64,000 nt of DNA, taken from the NCBI RefSeq assembly GCF_022376445.1, contig NW_025954968.1:372001-436000 (forward strand). Direction: 5' to 3'. A program made the translations under genes and the position numbers. The DNA comes from Fomitopsis serialis. Taxonomy: Eukaryota > Basidiomycota > Agaricomycetes > Polyporales > Fomitopsidaceae. Under the pieces are notes generated by a model, which made no database searches, was not told the origin of the DNA, and saw nothing but the letters and a program-made list of their open reading frames with translations. Shown here one piece after another: positions 46,805 to 57,544 of the stretch. Positions within the stretch are counted from its first letter, which is position 1, and every line of letters starts with the position of its first letter.

Positions 46805-49051
46805 TCATAAGGCGATCGGTCGTGGCAGAGTCGGAACCGTCTCCCGTGTGGTCATCTGGTGAGAGACAGCGATCAAAGGCCAGAGGCCTCCTGTAGACCT
46901 GCGAATGTTCGTCGTTAGCAATGGCCGCGCTACCACTCGGGATACGATCATTTACCTGTCTACATCATCCCACTCTTTCTTTCTGAGGACGAACCGCTGG
47001 TCGCACGCCCAGTCCAGTCCATCCTCGTCCTTCGTCTCCCCGACGTAGCATATCAGCATCACGTCCATCTTGTTCTCGAGACATACGACTCGTAATTCAC
47101 ATCCCTCGGCCCCGAGGGCAGGAATTTGCGTCCGGCCGGGAGGGCCAGCAAGCCAGTCACGACGTCTGCTCTCCCCTGCCGGAGTCGCGAGCGCAGTCAC
47201 GCAGCGACGGCGAGATGCTGGGCTCGAGGGATCGTGCGTCGTGACGGAGAACGTCGCGGCGTGCGAGTATGCCCCGCAAGGGCGGCGCGGTTGCGGTCGA
47301 AGAGGCGGATGTACTTTTGGAGGAAGGCGAGTGCCAGGCGCTGGAGTTCCTGTTCCTCCGCGCTGGGAGGTGACAGCGACGTGTCTGTGATGTCCTGTAC
47401 AAGATCGATGACGGAGGGTAATGTTATCGTTAAGTCGTTAGATTGGACCACCGACGCGCTCGCGGTGGCGAGGGCTCATTGGGAGGTGGCGGGAGCTCAT
47501 TTTGAGGTGGCAGGGGCTCATTGTGGGGTGGCGGGGGCTCATTATGAGGCGCTTGGGGCTCAAAGCTGTCGAGTTCGATGATCTCAGGGCTTCCTCCCTG
47601 ATATTTTGTGCAGATGGATCGCTTTCTGTGACTGGTGGTAGCAGGGTATCCGACATCACTGGCACAGGACTCGACCTGCAGCGTGAGTACAGTGATGAGT
47701 TAACAGCCTCACATTTTGTGGCGGGATCCTCACCAGTCTATACCATCCCATCATCTCTACGGTCAGGTATTCAACTTCAGATGCACTGCAGTGGTGGGAT
47801 GCGAGGGCACTCACCTGATGAACACTCGGACAACGTTGATGCTCAGCTTGTGTAAGCGTCTCTTCTCTTGCGCCGCCCATGCATGCCGGTTTGCCTGGAA
47901 CCCCGGACGCCCCTTCCTGCACTGCTCCGGGATGGGAGCAAAGCGCAGTGCTCCTTCCGTCACTAATGCAGGCCCACCGGCTATCATAGGACTTGGACTC
48001 GCTCGCGCTTCACAGTCGTCTCACGAGCACCGGCGACAGGCGGCGTGCGATCGGTCGTGAAAGCGTCTGCAGCTGGTGCTTCTTCTTCGGGGTACATCGA
48101 GGGGGTTTCTAACATGTCGGGCTCGGGATATTGTAGATCAGGTACCTCCGGAGTGACCCTGCGCCTCTTCCGCGGGGCTCCCCCACAGGGTCTTCCTGCG
48201 CAAGATCGTCGTCTTGGTAGACTGCAGGCGATCGAGTAGCTTTCGCGGCCTTGCGCGCGTGGCAAGGGCTCTCCACTTCTTCCGGTTTTGCCGTTTCCCC
48301 TTGTTATGGCCATTGGCCGTGCCAGATGGCCCGTCGAGCTGCTCGGTGGCATCCACATCCCCAGTGGCGCCCGCCGCCATCGCACCGTATCCCTGGGCTG
48401 ACTTTGGGCCACATGGCCACTCCGTGACCGCGATTCATGCATAGGTTACCACCAGTAGACGGACGCATCCCAACCTGAGCACGCAAAATGCTGATCAGAC
48501 TTGCAGGAGGGGCCTGGTCGTGGCCATCGTCTATTGTCATTCCAAGGCTGCTCGCATTTGCAGGGGACTTACTACACAGTGCAGTGTGAAAGAAGCAGCC
48601 AGGTGAGGATGAGATCCACTAGATATTGTCAAAACGGGGCGTACTGAGCTATAGACCGCGAGGTGGACGGCCCGGCTCCCATCGCGCCGCGACCACTACC
48701 GCCTGCGAAGTTTGGCATCCCGTCGACTGGTATAGTCGTGGATGACCGCGTACTAGAGGGAGGTGAGGGTAAATAGGGCTTCTTGACTGATCCACCTCTG
48801 GGGGAATGGAGGCCGTGACCGCGTCCACGTCCAACCTGAACATCGAAGGAGGCACGACCTCTGGGCGCTGGCTGAGTGGTGCGAATAACAGGTGGGTTGT
48901 TGAGCGCGCGCTTGTTGATAGATTCATTGGGCTGTTTATCCTCTGTTATCTGGGTTGCCACAGAACTCGTGTGTTGTCGTCCGCTAGAAGTGTGCCTTCC
49001 GGTACCGCGTTGGACGCGACGCAAGTCGTTCAGGCGCGTATTGAACGACAT
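46805..49051 (-). CDS. NTF2-fold protein with long disordered N-terminus (mRNA-export-factor-like)
   Basis: On the minus strand ATG 49051 starts a Ser/Arg/Gly-rich region with an RG-type patch (VGRGRGHGLHSPRGG). A segment DDGHDQAPPASLISILRAQ and a basic NHKGKR-type patch (NGHNKGKRQNRKKWRAL) follow. Then come a Pro-rich repeat and the folded part: VQDITDTSLSPPSAEEQELQ, RLALAFLQKYIRLFDRNRAA, LENKMDVMLICYVGETKDED and WACDQRFVLRKKEWDD. The gene continues through an intron to GGLWPLIAVSHQMTTRETVP and TGA at 46805. The 70-residue pattern (LQ-x-YI-x2-FD, then the DQRFVLR strand) is an NTF2 fold as in NXF/Mex67. No leucine-rich repeats are visible, so the Mex67 identity is only suggested. The middle exons (47.6-48.6 kb) are not all in one frame. 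Confidence 0.5.
47455..47575 (-). repeat. 21-bp repeat encoding PPPxNEP
   Basis: On the plus strand GGTGGC plus GGGGCTCATT recurs four to five times at a 21-base step. On the coding minus strand it reads as a seven-residue Pro-Pro-x-x-Asn-Glu-Pro unit directly before the NTF2-like domain, forming a proline-rich hinge. Copies differ by a few bases. Confidence 0.7.
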
Positions 49052-49520
49052 ACGGTTTGCCGAACGCGTTCGCCTTCGAGTGTAGTGATATAGGCGTATA
49101 GCTAAGCTGGAGCGCTTTGCATAGAGAACCGAAGTATTGTGTGAGAGAATTGAGGGAAGAAGATGAAGGGACCCTCCGAGGTGGGGAAGCCATGGCCAGT
49201 GCACGCTTAAGCGCCCGCTTCCTGACGCCCGCAGGCCACGAGCTCCAGCCGCGAGGATCCGCCACGGTCCTCGATCGTTTGCACACTGACATAACATTGA
49301 CACAACAAACACATAGGTAGATAACATTGATATCAGTAGCCCGATGGACTGACGAGAGGCTGTTGAAGAAATGCATTGCAACAAGTTTGTGCTTGAACAT
49401 CGCCCGAGTCATCGTCAACATACTTCCTTTTTTTCGTGAGCGCTGCGTCTCTCGACGCCGGGTCTGGCAAAACCTATGTATGAAAAGAACTTACTCTAGA
49501 TGCTCATAGCTTACAGGATC
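49052..49520. other. Upstream region of the NTF2-fold gene
   Basis: The long minus-strand frame that continues upstream of ATG 49051 (to 49384) lacks any motif and is treated as leader or chance. Nothing else is seen. Confidence 0.4.
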
Positions 49521-49529
49521 CTACGCGAT

Positions 49530-50881
49530 GCAGGTGCGTGAAGTCCCAAGACGCCTCATGTAGGCCATGGCACCGATGTTCCGGGAGATGTTGAGAGAGA
49601 AAGGGGGCCGGGGGGCGGGGCGTTGCCGGTGATGCGTCTGACGTGCCCACGATCTGGGTGAACGCTCGAGCGGGATGTTGCAGACATGGTTCATACACTG
49701 CTGCGTTAGCCCGCGAAACCGCGGTAGGGACACCAACGCGAAGATGTTGTGCAGGACGACGCCGACGAGAACATCGTTAGGATGTCAAAGCTCGCTGACG
49801 AATTTGGTTTGTGAGACGATCAGGGATAGACAGAACTTCATCCACAGACGCATGAAACGATAGTAACGTTTGCCCAAGTGGCCGATGGTAAATTGCATGC
49901 GTGAGGTGGTAGACCCCAACACAAGAAGCAGGTCTTAGAGAGGCTCACCGTGACGCGGCGCCCATCTCGGTCTCTTCTGGACGTATCAGCGACATATAAG
50001 TCGAATTGAGTATAGCAGATTGCGAGGAGGATGGCGGCGTACGTGATATGTGTAGCGCCCTGTCCCCGAGCGTGTACGAGATGGTATGCTTGTCAGACCA
50101 CACCAACGCCGTAGCATCAGGGAAGCAGTAGAGAAACTGCCCCAAAATCTTGAGGCTAGGGAAACATTCCAGGTCCAGCAAGAGGTTGTCAGCGGAAGAA
50201 TACGTCGTGTGTGGGCCAAGGAACAACCCCCGCGTTTTGTCGGAAGATAGCTGGTCGGCTTTCGACGACGTCCAACGACATCGACGGGCGTTGAATGGAC
50301 ACGCACGCGGTGTGTGGTCGTGAGAGGGTGGCTTTGGGGTGGGTGGCAAGGCACTCGATCCATATGGCCGTCAGGGCCACGCGCGAGCCGCAGGTGGCGC
50401 AATCAACAGAGTTCGTGGACGTTGTAGGAACGACAGCGTTACACGTTGAGTTGGGTGACGGACGCGAAACGCGAGGCACAGATGGGGAAGGTAGGGTGCA
50501 TCCTATGTGCAACCCAGTCGGCGCCCGCTAATCGAAGTCGTTTCAGGTTCGGGAGATGAGATCCCGGTATGCGCATTGGCCCAGTGTGTGCGAAGGCCTT
50601 ATGGGGTCGTCTTCGATGGCCAACGACGTGGTGGTATCTCGGTAGTATTGTCTCGTCTTCTTGAGGCAGAGGACCCGGTCTATGGCTTCGAAGCTTTCTT
50701 GATCGCAGATTGTCAGACTGTGCTCTCTTTGCAGATGCTTCTTCCTGGCAGGGTACCAATCGCGGCACGTCAACGAGCTGTTCACGAGACTGAAGCGATT
50801 GAGTCGGAGAAAACCAATCATATCGGCGATCGGCTCTTGAGGGAGACACTGTTCCATATCGCACCCTCCTGGCTTGTGCAT
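49530..50881 (-). CDS. F-box protein (agaricomycete type)
   Basis: ATG 50881 is followed by QCLPQEPIADMIGFLRLNRF and SLVNSSLTCRDWYPARKKHL, an F-box (LP-x-E, then the L-x3-SLTCR-x-WYP motif common in agaricomycete families). The body has leucine-rich-like strands, HLPNLKRLRLAGADW and FPSLKILGQFLYCFPDATAL. F-box proteins recruit substrates to SCF ubiquitin ligases; these fungal families are large and their targets unknown. Several frame changes interrupt the body and the C-terminal limit is approximate. Confidence 0.6.
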
Positions 50882-51454
50882 CGACGTTAATCGGCAGGTG
50901 TGTATTCAATGACGATTCGACGTACGCGTACCGTTCAGACAGCGGCGTTGGATGCCTCGCGCATGCGGGAGACACGGAGTTCAGCCAATCTGAGTCCCAA
51001 CGCGTTGCTGCGCGACATCTGGTGCTGTGCGTGACCCACTATCACACACACGTTGCTTCGATATACTATACGCAGGTCCACCGCGCAGGCAACGTAAGAA
51101 CAGCATACTTTGCTGAGACGGTATCGGACCCGGGCGCCGTACGCAAGATTGTCAATGTTCGGCCTACACACATACAAGTTAGCGCCTTTCAGAACGTCAC
51201 CGTGTACCGTATACGTCGCGTGAGCTAAACCCAGCGGGGCGAGGAGATCGTAAGGCAGTCAGACACCCCCTGAAGATGAATTGAGTGACAGTGAACTTCA
51301 GTGAAGGAGGAGCAGCGCGACTTCGAGTCTTCGACGTGAAACAATGTTGGGCGTCTAAGCTACCCACGTGGCTGCATTTCCCACAGCCTCGATAGGGAAG
51401 GGTGGCGACGAAAACCTCAACACCCACCGGCATCCTCAAAATCCTCAAGGCAAC
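50882..51454. other. Intergenic, promoter of eL37 gene
   Basis: Short frames only. The region just before ATG 51455 must contain the strong promoter of the ribosomal protein gene; no TATA box stands out, as usual for such genes. Confidence 0.5.
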
Positions 51455-52188
51455 ATGGTGAGTCTATGCGCATTTACCAAGGCAGATGGACGTTTGTCGG
51501 GCTAGGATGCGATTGTGCGGTCGAACGGAGTGAATCGGTGCAGGATAAGGGGTGGATGCGTCGAATGGGCTACGGATGACGGCAGACGGTCCCTCTGCCT
51601 TGCATACATCATCTCGTTTCTGTGATATGCTGACGTCTACTTTCATCACAGACGAAAGGTTTGTCTCCGAGAGGCAATGTTGGTTGAACAGAGAAGCTGA
51701 TCTTTGTGACTTGATGGTGCGTAGGTACCACGTCCTTCGGGTGCGTACACGTCGTCCAGCTATTCAAGTACATTGTATTGACCATCTGAATCTCTTTACG
51801 ACCACAGTAAGCGGCACACCAAGAGCCACACCCTCTGCCGCCGGTGCGGTAACCGTGCTTTCCACAAGCAGCACAAGGGTGCGTGCTGATCTTACCCTTC
51901 CCACTTGCCTGTCACATCTCACTTATGCTTATTTACACCGGGCTTCCTTTGCAGATTGCGCGCAGTGCGGCTATCCTCGTGCTAAGCTGCGGTCGTTCGA
52001 GTGGGGCCAGAAGGCCAAGCGCCGAAAGACGACTGGTACCGGCCGGATGCGCCACTCAAGCACATATCCAGGCGGTTCAAGAACGGCTTCAGGTGCGTTC
52101 ATTGGTGTGGGGGTCGTATCATAGCTCATAGCATTGCAGGGAAAACACTGTAGCCACCAAGAAGACCAAGGCGACGGCTGAGGCATGA
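51455..52188 (+). CDS. RPL37: 60S ribosomal protein eL37
   Basis: join(51455..51457, 51652..51658, 51725..51740, 51808..51878, 51955..52092, 52140..52188). The translated blocks are [59 protein letters not shown] and [15 protein letters not shown]. The two CxxC pairs of the zinc ribbon are intact. The first exon is only the ATG, the second 7 bases and the third 16 bases; all junctions are GT-AG and keep phase. The sum is 284 bases, one short of 95 codons: CGCCACTCAAG near 52055 should be CGCCACCTCAAG, so one C of a CC is missing. This universal protein cannot plausibly be frameshifted in a living cell unless another copy exists. The protein is 94 residues, the normal length. Confidence 0.95.
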
Positions 52189-52537
52189 GCATCATATTCC
52201 GCTATCGTTGCAACGGTTCTTCAGTCCATTTTTGCTATGTCCTTGTCTGCCACACCCACGCTCGAGCATGTCCTCTTGCCACCACGCACGCGCAAAATAC
52301 ATGAGCTATGTACCATGCGATCTCTATGCTTCAATTCATTACCGCGCTAGGTCAGAAGTCTGCCGGAGATGACACCAAGGTTGCCCTAGTATCTAATGAA
52401 GAAGTGTAAGGCACGTGGCGACAACAGGCTGATAACGAGTAGCCCGATTATGTCCTAATGTCGTGAGGATGGTAGGCCTCTACTGATGGATTGCAACGAG
52501 CCACATGCAGAACCAATACAAACAGATGTGAACTGCA
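52189..52537. other. Intergenic between convergent genes
   Basis: 3' flank of eL37 and of the HAUS6-like gene, without coding signal or repeats. Confidence 0.5.
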
Positions 52538-55164
52538 TCACCATTCAAAGGCTTCGTCATCTAGGTCGTCTCCCGCCTCTCCAAGTAGGCTGTCTGGCGC
52601 TCCATTTACGTCGGTTGCCTTCAAGAGGATGTCCCGTAGAGTGATACTGTGACCCTCGTAGTAGTCTTCGTCCTCCGCCTCCGAATGCCCATCCTCATCA
52701 GGCAGGGAATCCTGGACCCCACGTTCCTGGGGGAGCTCTCCGCATGCAGGTCGTGAGTATCCAGGGTGCTCAGCCTGAGTTTGGGCAGGGGCACGTCTAT
52801 CGCACGCTCATGCTGTTCGATGTCAAAGGAAGGTCGGGGGATTGTCCTCTTGACAGTCGACAGGAGCGTCCCAGCGGTGCCGGGCTTTGCCTTCGGCGTT
52901 TGAGCGCTGTCTGCGTACGTATTTGTTGAGTACGAAGGAGAACCGTCTTCCACGGCATCCAAAATCTGCAGAGACGCGGAGATGCATCGATCAGTAAGTC
53001 GTACGGCGGCGATATCTGACTGCCCGACTCACTTTATCTACCTCGTCATCATACAGATTATGTCGTATCAGCAATGTCGTACGGCGGACTCTGGCAGCTG
53101 ACGCTCTTCGCGAAACCTTCGTTGGCACCTTATGGGCGTCAGTACCCACGTCCAGAGTCCGCGGCTTGCCCATTTTGTCAGAATGCTTAGGATCGCGCCC
53201 GTAGTGAGCGGTTTCACTGGCTCTCGCGGGTTGATGTCGATTAGCTTTGGCATCGTAGGCGCTGTCTTTGAGCTTGAACCTTGAGATCGCCATTGACCTT
53301 TCTCAGACGGCTGAGGTAGCCGGCTTGCGGACGCGGTCGTAGTGCTGACTGATGTTTCAGCGGTCGCGTCCAAATCCAAGTCACTGGGAGATGGTGCCTC
53401 AGGCCAAGCGGGGAGAAGGGCGTTTCGGATCCGAGCAATGCGTTCCTCAACTGCTGCTCTGCCGGCGGCTCAAGAGTGGAGCTTGAGGGGGGTTCGCTTA
53501 GCGTCTGGAAGGGGGACAGAAGCGTTGAGATCCCACAGGAGGGCTATTTCTGTCGGTCTGAGATGAACAGGATGCTTACTTTGAAGTCAATGTGCGTGCG
53601 TGACGGTGCTTCCCAGACGCCAAAGTCAAGGCTGGAGCTGGTCACGGGAGCGGGCGGTGTGTGCGGGTCGCGCCTTGTGTGGGCGCCGCTCCAGGTCTGA
53701 GCGGATGTTGTCAAGGCGTTGTGCGGCATCAAGGAGGGCTTGATGAGTGCGCTGGATGGAGGCTACTCGGTCTGAGAGACGATCTTTTGTGGGATCCTGG
53801 CCGGGACGTGTATTCGCTCCGGGAACAGGCGGATTAGTGGGGAGGGTTCTACTCGGCGGAGAGAAGAGGGGGGCGTTGAGAGAGGATAGATGCCCCGGGT
53901 GGTGAGCGGCGGCAATCGGTAGTGGAGGGGCAGGAACAGGGGTCGATGGTGTATACTGCAGTGGAGAGGATTGGCCGCTATTTTGGAGGACGTAACAACC
54001 TTTTGTGTGCAACCGGACATACCTGAACGTCCGCCTTATCTTGCGCGACATCGAGGGTCTGGAGAGGTCGGGACGCGTCATTGGGCGCGGAGGAAGTCTG
54101 CAGCCCTGCTAGGTCAATGAGGAAGTGCAGAGCACGGCGGCCGTCCTCATTCTTCCACGTCGCGCGGAGGAGATCATGCAAGCGTGAGTCCCGGAGTCCG
54201 ACGAGGCGGTCTGTTGACAGACTGTCGAACTTCGAGGATGCTGTGACAGTCGGGTCCAGGAGACGCTCCTGATTGGACGGGAAGTCTCAGCGAGAGCGGG
54301 GGCCGCGCACGGGCAGATGAAAAAGCAACTCACGCGGAGGACTGACAAATCTTCTTGCTCCCGCACGAGACGCGACGCAGTCCGTTCCCATCCACGTCGC
54401 GCGGATAGCGATGATTCCAGAAGTGATGCATATGTTTGCGGCAGGGTCTGCAGTGCTTCCTAGCGAGAGGAGTGAGAAGTGTGGCGGGCCATACTGTCTC
54501 GGCTTCATACAGTACGCCTCGACACTTCTGTCTGAGAGACCGAGCCAGGTACCGGTGGTCTAGGTGTATTGATGAAGAGCGCGTGTATGGACAGAGCCAG
54601 GAGCAAACGTTCGAAACTATACCGATGCATCATCAGCTGGGTCTGTCTGGTCATTAAAAGAAGCTGCAAGAACCTACCGGTCGCCGCTGCATTCCTCCAG
54701 AAGGGACTTACGGACTACCACGTCTTGCCACCACCAGGCGTGCCTTTGTGGGGTCATAGTTTGCTTCGACTTCGTATCATCCGTGGCCTTCTGTCTATCA
54801 TCCGCATGACTAGGGAACATACTACTGTGCCTCAAAGTTTCGAGATACTTGGCTAATGATATACGGAATGCCGTAGTATCCGCAGGTTGTAGACATGGAT
54901 ATGTGGATAAAATCTGTTGACGAGCTGATCAGCCACGATGCCCAAAGCCGGCAACGTCTACGCTTACTGATCTAGCACGTCCTCTCCCGCCCTCTATCTT
55001 GGCTACTAGGAAGTAGGAGATATCCTCCAAGGCCCTCGTGCGTTCCCGTATGCCGGTTCGCGTGGGATCAAAGAGACGTTCATCATATGCCGTAGAGTCC
55101 TTCAAGGATAGTCCAACAGGTGGAGATGTACCAAGATGAGCAATGTGTGTGGCAGGACGCTCAT
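52538..55164 (-). CDS. Augmin complex subunit 6-like protein (HAUS6 family)
   Basis: ATG 55164 gives MSVLPHTLLILVHLHLLDYP, then (after a one-base gap near 55106) DERLFDPTRTGIRERTRALE and DISYFLVAKIEG. Later exons give VVVRKSLLEECSGD spliced to RFERLLLALSIHALF. This combination, with the RKS-x3-EC-x-G-x-RFE-x3-LA-x-S motif, is characteristic of the HAUS6 N-terminal domain; augmin recruits gamma-tubulin to spindle microtubules. Downstream are coiled-coil-like segments (TYASLLESSLSARRGWERTA, LHDLLRATWKNEDGRRALHF), Pro/Ser-rich linkers, and an acidic C-terminus ending EAFEW at TGA 52538. Further one-base gaps lie near 54455 and in the linker region. Family assignment rests on the N-terminal motif, seen directly; the middle is less conserved. 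Confidence 0.65.
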
Positions 55165-55187
55165 GATGGACCGGAGGAGGACCGGGC

Positions 55188-55918
55188 ATGGAGGCCCAGG
55201 GTCCAAATATCCCGATCTACACACCCACACGACGCGACGCGTCTGCACGTGAGTCGTTCTTCGTCGCGGCCACCGTTGCCGCGTCGCGCAACTCGCCTCA
55301 CGCGCTCTCAGCCACGGTCTCCACCCACCATACAATTCTCCTCTTAATGTTCTAGACCGCGGACGCCTTCCAAGTCTTCCTCAGACCTGCTTGAGTCGAC
55401 TTCTCAGACAAATACTGGGCCGTTCCTGGATTGCGTGTCCTGCCTTGGGAATCTAGCTCGTGTCTATCCTCAAGACCCCGAGCAATATCATCGCGAGTGT
55501 ACTCACGAGCCTCATTGGGGTACGTCCATCCATGCTTCGGATTCCGTACTCTACCAGATTTGCATTAGGACGACTCGCGTCGTGACGGCCGCCTTGGCCT
55601 GTCTTTCTCTGGCCTCAGTCACCTGTTCTTGCCAGGCCTTCTCCCGGAGACATCGGTCGTCTGTCATCCAACTTTCCGCCGCGCGCCAGCGTTATCTGAT
55701 AAGGTGTGCATCGCATCTTCTCACTTTGTCTGCCGGATCCGACCGAGAATCAGAGTTCGGCCAGCGTCCAATGCCAGTTTTGCGCCTGGAGAACCACGGA
55801 ACCTGCGTTGTGGCGCCTCGATGATATGCCAGAGCCTTCCCAAGGATGTGGGAGGATACGCGATGACAATGCCACTGGTGGGAGATTCCTGGCTGCCTTG
55901 TTCTTCGTAGTCCAATAA
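55188..55918 (+). CDS. Hypothetical protein with Cys/His motif, divergent from HAUS6
   Basis: ATG 55188 gives MEAQGPNIPIYTPTRRDAS, then an intron ends near 55356. The next exon reads SKSSSDLLESTSQTNTGPFL and DCVSCLGNLARVYPQDPEQY, followed by HREC, a C-x2-C-x15-H-x2-C metal-site-like motif. A last exon has QCQFCAWRTTEPALWRLDDM and ends at 55918. The exon phases do not all match, so the model is tentative. I do not recognise the family. Its start lies 23 bp from the HAUS6 start on the other strand, so the two would share a promoter. Confidence 0.35.
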
Positions 55919-57540
55919 ACGCTAATGTGTCTTCCACCCCTCCGCTTCCGCATGAAAGCTGGAACGTGTAAGATCTGAGGGCCTCCGTACGACGTCGGCT
56001 ACGAAGGGGTACGGTCGCTCCTTCTACGACTCAATTACATCGATCATCAACGGGGCCGCCTCCTCGGGCCAGAATGAACCTGCGGAATACTGACGCGACT
56101 CTAGGCGACTCTACGTATGTTCTCAGTCTAAACATAAACCACAACTCAATTGCTAAACTGCGTCACGCTATACTGCGTCCAGCTTTGTTTTCTCGGGGCA
56201 TCTTATCCGTCGTTGTGATCTCCGATCCCGGTCAGAAGCGATTCCTCCAATACACTTCGCTGGCTATACCGCGTCACAATTACGGTCCTCGGATCTGCTT
56301 TCCGTATGTCGTAATTGGCACAACCGGCGATGGGGTGACAGTTTAGTGAGCAGTCCGTACGATTTGACTTTTATCACGTATCCGGATCCTGTTCTCATGC
56401 AATAAGATGTGCTAGTTCGCCTCCTGAGTGTCCAATGATCCAGGGCGCCGGGATCACCACACCCTGCCAAGTGCCGTCTGGCTCGTTTGGCATCCCGCGT
56501 TACGCTCTTGGGGGTCGATATTTCCGCGTGCATGGCTTGTGACCACTTCTTACGATGCGTTCTCGCATATAGGGCGCGCGCGTATCTTATCAGACAAGCG
56601 GTCTCAACCTTATCCATTGCTGATACGTAAGTTACCTGCATTTCCAGGGTCGCTTCGGTTACGCAGGTTCGTGTCGACCGTCCCATGCAAATTACATGCA
56701 ATGATGAGGCGAGTGGGAATCTAATCAGACTGGCGCTCCTCACGGAATGGAGGCACGGATCTAAAATTTTCATCAGCCCACGCCTGGCTTGCGACTGCCG
56801 CTGCCAGCAGTGGGAGGAAGTAGGATGGTGAGAGCTATATGGAGGAAATGCTGCTGCGTGCATGCCTTCGCTGAGCATGGACGTGTCAACAGACTTGATA
56901 TCTCAGCCCAATCGGGCAGGTGAAGCAAACCATTTACCCAAAAGTCAGCTCTTGATCTCGGTGTCCATGGTGGCGAGCGCTCCAGACCCCAACGGAGCAA
57001 GCCTTAATAAGGGAAAGCGGAACACCAGCGGAAAGATAAGATCCAGTCACAAGCATTGTTTGAGACACGTAAGTTCCGAGAATCGGTTCGGCAGTCTGGG
57101 ACCACTGTGTTTGTAGTCTCGCCGACTATTGCTCTGAATAGCCCTGGGGGAATGTAATGATTGCGCTCTCAAGAGACTGTGTCGATGCCGGAGGCAGCTC
57201 GGAGAAAGAGTGTGGCTACCATTCTCGGAAAAGATTAGATAAGCACCGAGAATGATCACCGGGCGTCTATGTAATGGGTCACGTCTGATTGGCTGGTGCG
57301 GGCTACCATCGCTATCTGTCGCTATATCTTTCTCGGACTCCTGGCGATTCTTTGTCCGCTCCCTTAACTCTTCCTCGACTCTAAACTCCTTTGTGGCCGT
57401 CGCGTCCCCGACTCCTCGTCGACCTGCCACCGCCCTAAGCTCGCCTCCGGGTTACTCGTTCAGGCTTGCCACCACCTCTCCGCGCATCGTGGGTTGCTCA
57501 GTCAGCAGATTGCCAGCACACCGTCCGAGCGGACTGCTTC
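55919..57540. other. Large intergenic region upstream of the GATA factor
   Basis: About 1.6 kb. The minus-strand frame at 56264-56878 (204 codons) has no motif and no splice context and is not annotated. Long upstream regions are common for regulators such as the following gene. Confidence 0.4.
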
Positions 57541-57544
57541 GACC

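Noticed and set aside
48629..49384. Extension of the NTF2-fold gene upstream of ATG 49051
   Set aside because: The frame stays open but the upstream part shows no conserved composition; the ATG at 49051 begins the Ser/Arg-rich region typical of the protein.
56264..56878. 204-codon minus-strand frame upstream of the GATA factor
   Set aside because: No recognisable motif, no splice partners, composition unlike coding DNA of the window.
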